64,000 nt of DNA from the NCBI RefSeq assembly GCF_033100095.1, contig NZ_CP136921.1, forward strand, positions 3,747,001 through 3,811,000, given 5' to 3'. This DNA is from Diaphorobacter limosus. GTDB taxonomy: Bacteria > Pseudomonadota > Gammaproteobacteria > Burkholderiales > Burkholderiaceae_C. Below are positions 54,588 through 62,671 of this stretch, piece after piece; position 1 is the stretch's first letter, and every line of letters starts with the position of its first letter. The position numbers were made by a program, and so were the translations under genes. The notes under the pieces are model-generated. The model was not told the DNA's origin. It did not search any database and saw only the letters and a program-made list of their open reading frames with translations.

Positions 54588-56147
54588 ATGAGCACCTCCA
54601 ACCAGAACCTCTTTGCCGCTCTGCGCGCCGCCTTTCCCGCCGACCTGGAGCAGATCGCGGTGGAGACCATGTCCGCCAGCGGCGAGCCGCTGCTCTACAG
54701 CTGGCGCGACCTCGATCGCGCCAGCGCCCGCATCGCCAACCTGCTGGCCGCGCTCGAGCTGCCCGAGGGCAGCCGCATCGCCGTGCAGGTGGAAAAATCG
54801 GTCGAGGCCATGCTGCTGTACCTGGCCACGCTGCGCGCGGGCCATGTGTTCTTGCCGCTCAACACCGCCTACCAGAGCGCCGAGATCGAATACTTCGTCG
54901 GCAATGCCGAGCCGGCCGTGGTGGTCTGCACGCCGGGCAACTTCGGCTGGGTGTCAAAAATCGCGTTTACCGCCGGTACGCAGCATGTGTTCACGCTGGG
55001 CGACGACCGCACGGGCAGCCTGCTGGAGCGGGCCGCGCACTTTGGCGACGACCATGTCCCAGTCGCCAGGGGCGCTGACGACCTGGCCGCCATCCTCTAC
55101 ACCAGCGGCACCACCGGGCGCAGCAAGGGGGCGATGCTGACGCACGGCAATCTGCTGTCCAACGCGGTGATGCTCAAGGACTACTGGGGCTGGGTGCCTG
55201 GGGACGTGCTCATCCACGCCCTGCCCATCTTCCATGTGCATGGCCTGTTCGTGGCCATCCACGCCGCGCTGCTGAATGGCAGCAAGATGATCTGGCTGGC
55301 CAAGTTCGATCCCCGAGCGGCCATCGCCGCCATGGCGCGTGCCACCGTGTTCATGGGCGTGCCCACGCTGTACGTGCGCATGCTGGCCGAGCAGGGGCTG
55401 ACCCCAGAGGCCGCCAGGCATATGCGCCTGTTCATCTCGGGCTCGGCGCCGCTGCTGATCGAGACCTTCCAGGAATGGCAGCGACGCACGGGCCACACCA
55501 TCCTGGAGCGCTACGGCATGAGCGAGACCATCATGCTCACCTCCAACCCCTACCAGGCCGACGCACGCCACGGCGACCAGGACGAGCGCCGCGGCGCCAC
55601 CGTGGGCTTTCCCCTGCCGGGCGTGGGCCTGCGCGTGGTGGACGACGCGAATCAGGACTTGCCCGTGGGCGAGATCGGCAACATCCAGGTGCGCGGCCCG
55701 AACGTCTTCCAGGGCTATTGGCGCATGCCGGAGAAGACGGCGGAGGAGTTCACGGCCGACGGCTGGTTCAAGACCGGCGACGTGGGCCGGGTGGACGAGC
55801 GCGGCTACGTGAGCATCGTCGGCCGCAGCAAGGACCTGATCATCAGCGGCGGCTACAACGTCTACCCGGCCGAGATCGAGGGCTATATCAACGAGATGCC
55901 CGGCGTGGCCGAGAGCGCCCTGGTGGGCGTGCCGCACCCCGACTTCGGCGAGGTGGGCGTGGCCGTGGTCATTGCCAAGCCCGGCGCCCAGCTCGACGGC
56001 GAGGCGATCATCACCGCACTCAAGGGCCAGCTGGCCAACTTCAAGATCCCCAAGCGCTGCTTCGTCGCCACCGAACTGCCACGCAACACCATGGGCAAGG
56101 TGCAGAAGAACCTGCTGCGCGAGCAGCACAAGGGCTTGTTTCCCTGA
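54588..56147 (+). CDS. matB: malonyl-CoA synthetase
   Basis: 519 residues of the ANL superfamily, MatB branch: YTSGTTGRSKG, ALPIFHVHGLFVA, ERYGMSETIML and KDLIISGGYNVYPAEIE. It makes malonyl-CoA from malonate, CoA and ATP, feeding the decarboxylase upstream. Start and length match known MatB. It ends the malonate operon and is followed by a clear terminator. Confidence 0.92.
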   Translation: MSTSNQNLFAALRAAFPADLEQIAVETMSASGEPLLYSWRDLDRASARIANLLAALELPEGSRIAVQVEKSVEAMLLYLATLRAGHVFLPLNTAYQSAEIEYFVGNAEPAVVVCTPGNFGWVSKIAFTAGTQHVFTLGDDRTGSLLERAAHFGDDHVPVARGADDLAAILYTSGTTGRSKGAMLTHGNLLSNAVMLKDYWGWVPGDVLIHALPIFHVHGLFVAIHAALLNGSKMIWLAKFDPRAAIAAMARATVFMGVPTLYVRMLAEQGLTPEAARHMRLFISGSAPLLIETFQEWQRRTGHTILERYGMSETIMLTSNPYQADARHGDQDERRGATVGFPLPGVGLRVVDDANQDLPVGEIGNIQVRGPNVFQGYWRMPEKTAEEFTADGWFKTGDVGRVDERGYVSIVGRSKDLIISGGYNVYPAEIEGYINEMPGVAESALVGVPHPDFGEVGVAVVIAKPGAQLDGEAIITALKGQLANFKIPKRCFVATELPRNTMGKVQKNLLREQHKGLFP

Positions 56148-56168
56148 GGGCGCCGCGCCCAGAAAAAC

Positions 56169-56192
56169 CAAAGGCGGCCAGGGCCGCCTTTG
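56169..56192 (+). terminator. terminator of the malonate operon
   Basis: AAAGGCGGC (56170-56178) and GCCGCCTTT (56183-56191) pair around a 4-base loop. Confidence 0.75.
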
Positions 56193-56199
56193 CTCAAAT

Positions 56200-56250
56200 A
56201 CTATATAAATAATAGCTGCTTGCGCCCGTATCCAGGGCGCTGGCGGCTTG
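56200..56250 (-). repeat. short Comamonadaceae-type repeat between matB and uspA
   Basis: Plus strand AATAATAGCTGCTTGCGCCC...AGGGCGCTGGCGGCTTG. The copy most similar to those in the ORF-less integron cassettes. Confidence 0.65.
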
Positions 56251-56258
56251 TTTTGCCT

Positions 56259-56702
56259 TCAGCGCAGCACCAGCACCGGGATGTGTGAATGCGTCAGCAC
56301 ATGCTGGGTTTCGCTGCCCAGCAGCAGGCGTTTGATGCCCTTGCGGCCGTGCGAGGCCATGACGATCAGGTCGCAGTTGTGCTTCTTGGCAGCGGAGATC
56401 ACAGCCTCGGCGATCAGGTCGGACTTCACCACCACGGCCTTGACGCTCACGCCCTCGTCCGAGCCGCGTGCCTTGACCTTGTTCACCAGAACCTGGGCCG
56501 CATCGCTCCATTGCTTCTCGATGCGCTTGATGTCCGCTGCCTCGACCGGCAGGGTGCCGTCGAAGTAGCTGCGCGGGTAGCGCGGCACCACCTTCAGGGC
56601 AATCACCGATGCGCCCGTCAGGCCTGCCAGCGACAGGCCACTCTCCACGGCCATGTCCGACAGCTGTGAACCGTCCGTGGCGATCAGTATGCGTTTGTAC
56701 AT
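56259..56702 (-). CDS. universal stress protein (UspA family)
   Basis: 147 residues, one Usp domain. It begins MYKRILIATDGSQLSDMAVE; the ATP-binding loop GSETQHVLTHSHIPVLVLR (G-x-x-x-x-x...S/T) is present, so it is the nucleotide-binding type. An FNR-type box is centred 69 bases upstream of the start, a good distance for activation, so low-oxygen induction is likely. Confidence 0.9.
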   Translation of the reverse strand: MYKRILIATDGSQLSDMAVESGLSLAGLTGASVIALKVVPRYPRSYFDGTLPVEAADIKRIEKQWSDAAQVLVNKVKARGSDEGVSVKAVVVKSDLIAEAVISAAKKHNCDLIVMASHGRKGIKRLLLGSETQHVLTHSHIPVLVLR

Positions 56703-56764
56703 GAGCTGCTCCTAATATTTGGTTGAAACGGCGAACCAGCATAGGATAGCCCACGGCGCTCGTC

Positions 56765-56778
56765 TTGATGCATATCAA
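56765..56778. promoter_or_regulatory. FNR/ANR box between uspA and ccoI
   Basis: TTGATGCATATCAA, a perfect match to TTGAT-N4-ATCAA. Activation at -41.5 would place the uspA transcript start about 28 bases before its ATG. The divergent ccoI ATG is only 37 bases away. Confidence 0.88.
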
Positions 56779-56814
56779 TCTGAGCCTTGACGCAATACGG
56801 ATAATTCGCGATCT

Positions 56815-59193
56815 ATGTCAAACAAACCCGCCGGCCAGTTGGCGGCCACCGATACCGCCATGCTGCTGGACGACCCTCAGGAATGGTCGGCCTTCGGTAG
56901 GCCGCATGGCCGCCGTGCGGCGGCGGATATGCCACCGACGCAGACCGCCTGGGAATCCCATGTGGTGCTGGAGGGCATGCATTGCACGGCCTGCGCCCTG
57001 ACCATTGAGGACGCCTTGCGCCAGGTGCCCGGCGTCAGCGACGTGGACGTGAGCGCCGCCACGCGCCGCGCGCGCGTGGTGTGGAACCCGGCGCAGGTGC
57101 TGCCATCGCAATGGATGGAGGCCGTGCGCAGGGCCGGCTACCGATCCATCCCCGCCATGGACGCGCTGGCGCGCGAGGAGCGCCGGCGTGAGAACCGCCG
57201 CGCCCTCTGGCGCTGGCTGGTCGCGGGTTTTTGCATGATGCAGGTCATGATGTACGCATGGCCCGCCTACCAGGCCATGCCCGGTGACCTGACGTTCGAG
57301 ATGGAGCAGCTGCTGCGCTGGGCTTCCTGGGTCATCAGCCTGCCCGTGGTGCTGTTTGCCTGCGGGCCGTTCTTCTCCAGCGCGCTGCGCGATCTGCGTC
57401 AGCGCACCGTGAGCATGGATCTGCCGGTGGCGCTGGGCATGCTGATCACCTTTGTGGTGAGCATGCTGGGCACCTTCGACCCCGCCGGGCCGTTCGGGCG
57501 CGAGGTGTATTACGACTCGCTGACCATGTTCGTGTTCTTTTTGCTCACTGGCCGTTGGCTGGAGCTGCGCCTGCGCGACCGCACGGCGGGGGCGCTGGAA
57601 GCGGTCATGAACCGCCTGCCCGACAGCGTGTTGCGGCGCACGGCGGCGGGAGACTTTGAGCGCGTGGCCACGCGACGCCTGCAGCTGGGCGACGTGGTGC
57701 GGGTATTACCCGGCGAGGCATTCCCCGCTGATGGGCGCATCCTCACCGGAGCGACCCAGGCCGATGAGGCCTTGCTGACGGGGGAGTCCACCCCAGTGGC
57801 CAAGCAGCCCGCCAGCCCGGTGACGGCCGGCAGCTATAACCTGAGCGCGGCGGTCGAGGTGGTGGTGGAGGCACTGGGCGCACAGACACGTTTTGGCCAG
57901 ATCGTCACGCTGATGGAAAGCGCCTCGCTGCAAAAGCCACGCCTGGCGCAGCTGGCCGACCGTGTCGCGCGGCCGTTTCTGGTCGGCGTGCTGCTTGCTG
58001 CGGCGCTGGCCGCCGCCTGGTGGTGGCCCACCGATCCCAGCCATGCGCTGATGGTCGCCGTGGCGGTGCTGGTGGTCACCTGTCCCTGTGCGCTGTCGCT
58101 GGCCACGCCGGTGGCCATGCTCACCGCTGCAGGCACCCTGGCGCGCAGCGGCGTGCTGGTGCGCAACCTGCAGGGGCTGGAGGCTCTCGCCGCTGTGGAT
58201 ACCGTGGTGTTCGACAAGACCGGCACACTCACGCGCGACCGGCTGGCGGTTACCGGTACGCAGCTGGGGCCTGATGCCGGGCTTACGGCCATGCAGGCTC
58301 TGGCCCTGGCGGCCCGGCTGGCGCAGCATTCCCTGCATCCGGTGGCGCGTGCAGTGGTGGCCGCGGCCGAGGTCTTGCCGCCGCATGACGACTCCTGGCT
58401 CGTGGGCGCGGTGGAGGAGTTGCCGGGCGCAGGCCTGCAGGCGCTTGGGAGCCGGAATGGACAGCAGGGGGAGGCGATCCTGCGCCTGGGGTCGGTAGCG
58501 CATGCGCGTGTGGCGCCCGCAGAAGGTGCGCCTCAGCAGGTCATGCTGTCGGCTGAGCGGGAAGGCCGGGTTACCGAACTGGCGCGCTTTGACTTGAGCG
58601 AAGAACTGCGCCCCGAGGCTCCAGCCGTGGTGCAGCAGCTGCGCGACGCGGGGATCGCCGTGGAGCTGTTGTCTGGCGACCATGGCCAGGCCGTGCAACG
58701 CGTGGCACAGCGCACGGGCATCGATGCGGCGCAAGGGGCCTGCACACCGCAGGACAAGCTGCAGCATCTGCAGGCTCTGCAGGCGCAGGGGCACCTGGTG
58801 GCCATGGTGGGTGATGGCCTCAATGACGGTCCGGTGTTGGCTGGCGCACACGCTTCGCTGGCCTTTGGCAAGTCTGTTGCGTTGGCGCAATCCCGTTCTG
58901 ACATCGTTGTTTTGGGCGACAATCTCGCCCTCGTAGCCCAGACCCTGCTAATGGCGCGGCGCACCATGCACATCGTGCGCCAGAACCTGTGGTGGGCTGC
59001 TGGCTACAACGCCGTGGGTGTACCCCTGGCCATTGCCGGTTACATGCCGGCCTGGCTGGCAGGGCTGGGCATGGCGCTCAGCTCGCTGCTGGTGGTTTTG
59101 AATGCCGCGCGCCTGGCGCGTACCGCGGGTGGTGATGCTCCCGCCAACGCCCACGCGCCGCTCTCGGCGCAAGGGCCTGTGGGGGTGGGTTGA
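56815..59193 (+). CDS. ccoI: copper-exporting P1B-type ATPase of the cbb3 assembly locus (CcoI/FixI)
   Basis: 792 residues. N-terminal metal-binding domain with MHCTAC (Cys 57 and 60), membrane metal site VVTCPCALSLATP, phosphorylation loop DKTGTLT, and the ATP-domain motif VGDGLNDGPVL. The C-terminal MALSSLLVVLNAARL is typical. CcoI delivers copper across the membrane for the CcoN active site. It is followed at 2 bases by ccoS. Confidence 0.92.
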   Translation: MSNKPAGQLAATDTAMLLDDPQEWSAFGRPHGRRAAADMPPTQTAWESHVVLEGMHCTACALTIEDALRQVPGVSDVDVSAATRRARVVWNPAQVLPSQWMEAVRRAGYRSIPAMDALAREERRRENRRALWRWLVAGFCMMQVMMYAWPAYQAMPGDLTFEMEQLLRWASWVISLPVVLFACGPFFSSALRDLRQRTVSMDLPVALGMLITFVVSMLGTFDPAGPFGREVYYDSLTMFVFFLLTGRWLELRLRDRTAGALEAVMNRLPDSVLRRTAAGDFERVATRRLQLGDVVRVLPGEAFPADGRILTGATQADEALLTGESTPVAKQPASPVTAGSYNLSAAVEVVVEALGAQTRFGQIVTLMESASLQKPRLAQLADRVARPFLVGVLLAAALAAAWWWPTDPSHALMVAVAVLVVTCPCALSLATPVAMLTAAGTLARSGVLVRNLQGLEALAAVDTVVFDKTGTLTRDRLAVTGTQLGPDAGLTAMQALALAARLAQHSLHPVARAVVAAAEVLPPHDDSWLVGAVEELPGAGLQALGSRNGQQGEAILRLGSVAHARVAPAEGAPQQVMLSAEREGRVTELARFDLSEELRPEAPAVVQQLRDAGIAVELLSGDHGQAVQRVAQRTGIDAAQGACTPQDKLQHLQALQAQGHLVAMVGDGLNDGPVLAGAHASLAFGKSVALAQSRSDIVVLGDNLALVAQTLLMARRTMHIVRQNLWWAAGYNAVGVPLAIAGYMPAWLAGLGMALSSLLVVLNAARLARTAGGDAPANAHAPLSAQGPVGVG

Positions 59194-59195
59194 CC

Positions 59196-59333
59196 ATGGA
59201 CATTTTGTATCTGTTGATTCCTCTATCCGTCGTGCTTGTGCTGTTTGTGCTGGCGGGCCTGTGGTGGGCGGTCTACCGAGGACAATTTGAAAACGTCGAA
59301 CAAGAGGGAGAGCGCATATTGCGGGGCGATTGA
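59196..59333 (+). CDS. ccoS: cbb3 oxidase assembly protein CcoS
   Basis: 45 residues: MDILYLLIPLSVVLVLFVLAG then WWAVYRGQFENVEQEG, the standard CcoS single-helix protein with a short cytoplasmic tail. CcoS is needed to insert haem and copper into CcoN. Its stop codon lies inside the FNR-type box upstream of ccoN. Confidence 0.9.
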   Translation: MDILYLLIPLSVVLVLFVLAGLWWAVYRGQFENVEQEGERILRGD

Positions 59334-59343
59334 CAATAGTCAA
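59330..59343. promoter_or_regulatory. FNR-type box upstream of ccoN
   Basis: TTGACAATAGTCAA, symmetric TTGAC-N4-GTCAA, one base per half off consensus. Its centre is 62 bases before the ccoN ATG, allowing class II activation with a leader of about 20 bases. Confidence 0.82.
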
Positions 59344-59398
59344 TAACCCTAGTGCGAGTCTGGTTGAAACTTTTTTCTGCTTAGCAACGAGGTAACCG

Positions 59399-60838
59399 AT
59401 GGAGTCATCACAAACAAAAGTTGCGCACTACGACGATACCGTCGTGCGCCAGTTCTCGATCATGGCGGTCGTCTGGGGGGTGGTCGGCATGCTGGTCGGC
59501 GTGTTCATCGCCGCCCAGCTCACATGGCCCGAGCTTAATTTTGGTATTCCATGGCTGAGCTATGGCCGCCTGCGCCCACTGCACACCAATGCGGTGATTT
59601 TTGCCTTTGGCGGTTGCGGCCTGTTCGCTACCAGCTACTACGTGGTGCAGCGCACCTGCCAGACCAAGCTGTTTGGTGGGCCGCTGATCCCGTTTACCTT
59701 CTGGGGTTGGCAAATCGTCATCGTGGCTGCCGCCATCTCCCTGCCGCTGGGTTACACCACGAGCAAGGAGTACGCCGAGCTGGAATGGCCTATCGACATC
59801 CTGATCGCCCTGGTCTGGGTGTCCTATGCCATCGTGTTCTTCGGCACCGTCGGCAAGCGCAAGGTCAAGCACATCTATGTGGCCAACTGGTTCTTTGGCG
59901 CATTCATCCTGGCCGTGGCCCTGCTGCACATCGTCAACAGCGCGGAGATGCCCGCTGGCTGGATGAAGAGCTACTCCGCCTACGCGGGCGTGCAGGATGC
60001 CATGGTGCAGTGGTGGTATGGCCACAATGCCGTGGGCTTTTTCCTGACCACGGGCTTCCTGGGCATGATGTATTACTACATCCCCAAGCAGGCCGGCCGC
60101 CCGGTGTACAGCTACCGCCTGTCCATCGTCCACTTCTGGGCCCTGATCTTCACCTACATGTGGGCCGGCCCGCACCATCTGCACTACACGGCCCTGCCTG
60201 ACTGGACGCAGTCCGTCGGCATGGTCTTCTCGCTCATCCTGCTCGCTCCCAGCTGGGGCGGCATGATCAACGGCATCATGACCCTGTCGGGCGCCTGGCA
60301 CAAACTGCGTGACGACCCCATCCTGCGCTTCCTGATCGTGTCACTGTCGTTCTACGGCATGTCCACGTTCGAGGGCCCGATGATGTCCATCAAGACCGTC
60401 AACGCTCTGTCGCATTACACCGACTGGACCGTGGGTCACGTGCACTCCGGCGCGCTGGGCTGGGTGGGGCTGGTGACCATGGGTTCGCTCTACTACATGA
60501 TCCCGCGCCTGTTCGGTCGCGAAAAGATGCACTCCATCAAGGCCATTGAAATCCACTTCTGGCTGGCCACCATCGGCATCGTGCTGTACATCGCCGCGAT
60601 GTGGATTGCCGGCGTGATGCAGGGCCTGATGTGGCGCGCGGTCAACCCTGATGGCACGCTGACCTACACCTTTGTCGAAAGCGTGAAAGCCACCTATCCC
60701 TTCTATGCCATTCGTTTCCTGGGCGGTGTGCTGTATCTGGCTGGTATGTGCTTCATGGCCTGGAACACCTGGATGACCGCAATTTCCGGTCGTTCCGTGA
60801 AGGTGGCCATTCCGGCCGTCAATCCGGCGCACGCTTGA
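59399..60838 (+). CDS. ccoN: cbb3-type cytochrome c oxidase subunit I
   Basis: 479 residues, twelve membrane helices. Haem and copper ligands: PLHTNAVIF (low-spin haem His), the [20 protein letters not shown] helix with the Cu-B/cross-linked Tyr area, [11 protein letters not shown], and [10 protein letters not shown]. It reduces oxygen to water with very high affinity. A GAGGT site precedes the ATG. Confidence 0.96.
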   Translation: MESSQTKVAHYDDTVVRQFSIMAVVWGVVGMLVGVFIAAQLTWPELNFGIPWLSYGRLRPLHTNAVIFAFGGCGLFATSYYVVQRTCQTKLFGGPLIPFTFWGWQIVIVAAAISLPLGYTTSKEYAELEWPIDILIALVWVSYAIVFFGTVGKRKVKHIYVANWFFGAFILAVALLHIVNSAEMPAGWMKSYSAYAGVQDAMVQWWYGHNAVGFFLTTGFLGMMYYYIPKQAGRPVYSYRLSIVHFWALIFTYMWAGPHHLHYTALPDWTQSVGMVFSLILLAPSWGGMINGIMTLSGAWHKLRDDPILRFLIVSLSFYGMSTFEGPMMSIKTVNALSHYTDWTVGHVHSGALGWVGLVTMGSLYYMIPRLFGREKMHSIKAIEIHFWLATIGIVLYIAAMWIAGVMQGLMWRAVNPDGTLTYTFVESVKATYPFYAIRFLGGVLYLAGMCFMAWNTWMTAISGRSVKVAIPAVNPAHA

Positions 60839-60856
60839 GGTCTGAGGAATCCGTAG

Positions 60857-61489
60857 ATGTCTAATACAAACAAGCAAACAAGCTCCGGTTTCACCCATGA
60901 GAAGGTGGAAACCAGCAACTTCCTCATGATCGTCCTGATCCTGGTGGTGATCGCCATGGGAGGTTTGGTGGAAATCGTTCCGCTGTTCTTCCAGAAGTCC
61001 ACCACCGAACCGGTTCAGGGCCTCAAGCCCTACACGGCGCTGCAGCTGGCAGGGCGCGACATCTATCAACGCGAGGGCTGCTACAACTGCCATTCGCAGA
61101 TGATTCGTCCGTTCCGCGCCGAGACGCTGCGCTATGGTCACTATTCGGTTGCCGGTGAGTTTGTCTACGACTACCCGTTCCAGTGGGGTTCCAAGCGCAC
61201 CGGCCCGGATTTGCATCGTGTTGGCGGCAAGTACAGTGATGAATGGCACCGCATTCATCTGGTCAACCCGCGTGATGTGGTGCCCGAGTCCAACATGCCT
61301 GCCTACCCCTGGCTCGAAAAGAACCAGGTGGATGCCGCCAGCATGGCTCCGCATATGCGCGCATTGCGCCGCGTTGGCGTGCCCTACACGGATGAGGAAA
61401 TCGCCGGCTCGGCCGAGGCCGTCAAGGGCAAGACCGAGATGGAAGCCGTGATTGCCTACCTGCAGGTGCTGGGCACCGCGCTCAAGTAA
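60857..61489 (+). CDS. ccoO: cbb3-type cytochrome c oxidase subunit II (mono-haem)
   Basis: 210 residues, one N-terminal helix ([20 protein letters not shown]) and a periplasmic cytochrome c domain with [12 protein letters not shown]; a Met ligand in [11 protein letters not shown]. It passes electrons from CcoP to CcoN. 18 bases after ccoN. Confidence 0.95.
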   Translation: MSNTNKQTSSGFTHEKVETSNFLMIVLILVVIAMGGLVEIVPLFFQKSTTEPVQGLKPYTALQLAGRDIYQREGCYNCHSQMIRPFRAETLRYGHYSVAGEFVYDYPFQWGSKRTGPDLHRVGGKYSDEWHRIHLVNPRDVVPESNMPAYPWLEKNQVDAASMAPHMRALRRVGVPYTDEEIAGSAEAVKGKTEMEAVIAYLQVLGTALK

Positions 61490-61501
61490 AGAGAGCTTGC
61501 C

Positions 61502-61642
61502 ATGGACATCACCACCATGCGCATCGTGGTCACGCTGGCTTCGCTCGCGTGCTTTCTGGGTATTTGGTACTGGGCCTATACGGCTCGCAACCGGGCCCAG
61601 TTCGATGAGGCAGCGCAGCTGCCCTTCGCCAATGACGATTGA
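61502..61642 (+). CDS. ccoQ: cbb3 oxidase component CcoQ
   Basis: 46 residues: MDITTMRIVVTLASLACFLG, then IWYWAYTARNRAQFDEAA. One helix with a polar tail, as in other CcoQ proteins, which stabilise the oxidase. Between ccoO and ccoP, as usual. Confidence 0.9.
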   Translation: MDITTMRIVVTLASLACFLGIWYWAYTARNRAQFDEAAQLPFANDD

Positions 61643-61671
61643 TTGCTCCAACCGATACGAAGAGAGAACCC

Positions 61672-62586
61672 ATGAGCGACTTCACCAGTAATTTCTGGTC
61701 TATTTATGTGGCCGGGATCACCCTTGCCGGCATCATCGCCTGTGCCTTGCTGCTGTGGCTGACATCACGCAAGAAGATCGAATCCGCTGCTGACAACACC
61801 ACGGGCCATGTCTGGGATGTGGATCTGAGGGAGATGAACAACCCTATGCCCCGTTGGTGGATGTGGCTGTTTGTCATCACCATCGTCTTTGCCTTTGCCT
61901 ATCTGGCGGCCTACCCGGGCCTGGGCACCTTCAAGGGCCAGCTGGGGTGGACGCAAGTCGGTGAGTACCAGGCAGAAGTTGACAAGGCCAATGCCGAGTT
62001 GCAGCCACTGTATGCACGGTTCGACAGCATGAAAACCGAGGACATTGCAGCCGACCAGGCGGCCATGGCGATCGGCGAGCGTTTGTTCATGAACAACTGT
62101 GCCCAGTGTCATGGCTCGGACGCACGCGGTAGCAAGAGCTTCCCGAATCTGTCGGACAAGGATTGGTTGCACGGTGGTACGCCCGATGACATTCGCAAGA
62201 CCATCCATGATGGTCGAGTCGGTGTGATGCCCCCCATGGCCGCAGCGGTGGGTTCGCCCGACGACGTGCGCAACCTGGCCCAATACGTGCTAAGTCTGTC
62301 GGGAAGTCCGCACGATTCTCTCAAGGCGTCGCTGGGCAAGGCCAAGTTCACCGCCTGTGCGGCTTGCCATGGCATGGACGGCAAGGGCATGACTGCCATG
62401 GGAGCCCCTAATCTGACCGATGACATTTGGCTGCATGGCTGGGGCGAGGCAGCGATCGTGGCTATGATCAACGATGGCAAGACCAATCAAATGCCGGCCC
62501 AGGCTGGCAAACTCACAGATCAGCAGATCAATGTGCTGACCGCCTATGTCTGGGGCATGTCCAACAAGCCCGGCGCTGCAAAATAA
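61672..62586 (+). CDS. ccoP: cbb3-type cytochrome c oxidase subunit III (di-haem)
   Basis: 304 residues from the ATG at 61672. Two membrane helices at the N-terminus (about 8-30 and 60-80) and two cytochrome c domains with CAQCH and CAACH, Met ligands in GVMPPM and NQMPAQ. It accepts electrons from periplasmic cytochromes. Confidence 0.95.
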   Translation: MSDFTSNFWSIYVAGITLAGIIACALLLWLTSRKKIESAADNTTGHVWDVDLREMNNPMPRWWMWLFVITIVFAFAYLAAYPGLGTFKGQLGWTQVGEYQAEVDKANAELQPLYARFDSMKTEDIAADQAAMAIGERLFMNNCAQCHGSDARGSKSFPNLSDKDWLHGGTPDDIRKTIHDGRVGVMPPMAAAVGSPDDVRNLAQYVLSLSGSPHDSLKASLGKAKFTACAACHGMDGKGMTAMGAPNLTDDIWLHGWGEAAIVAMINDGKTNQMPAQAGKLTDQQINVLTAYVWGMSNKPGAAK

Positions 62587-62599
62587 GGCATTTGTATCG

Positions 62600-62634
62600 G
62601 CCGGCAGCCCCTCCTAGGGGTGCCGGTTTTTTTT
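62600..62634 (+). terminator. terminator after ccoP
   Basis: CCGGCA-CCCC/GGGG-TGCCGG stem followed by T8. Since ccoG begins 38 bases later, readthrough or a separate promoter must express it. Confidence 0.88.
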
Positions 62635-62671
62635 GTTTTGCAAGCCCGTCTTGCACCAAGAGATTTTCAAC

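Noticed and set aside
59408-60301. Large minus-strand frame opposite ccoN
   Set aside because: His/Asp/Gln-rich antisense shadow without a ribosome-binding site.
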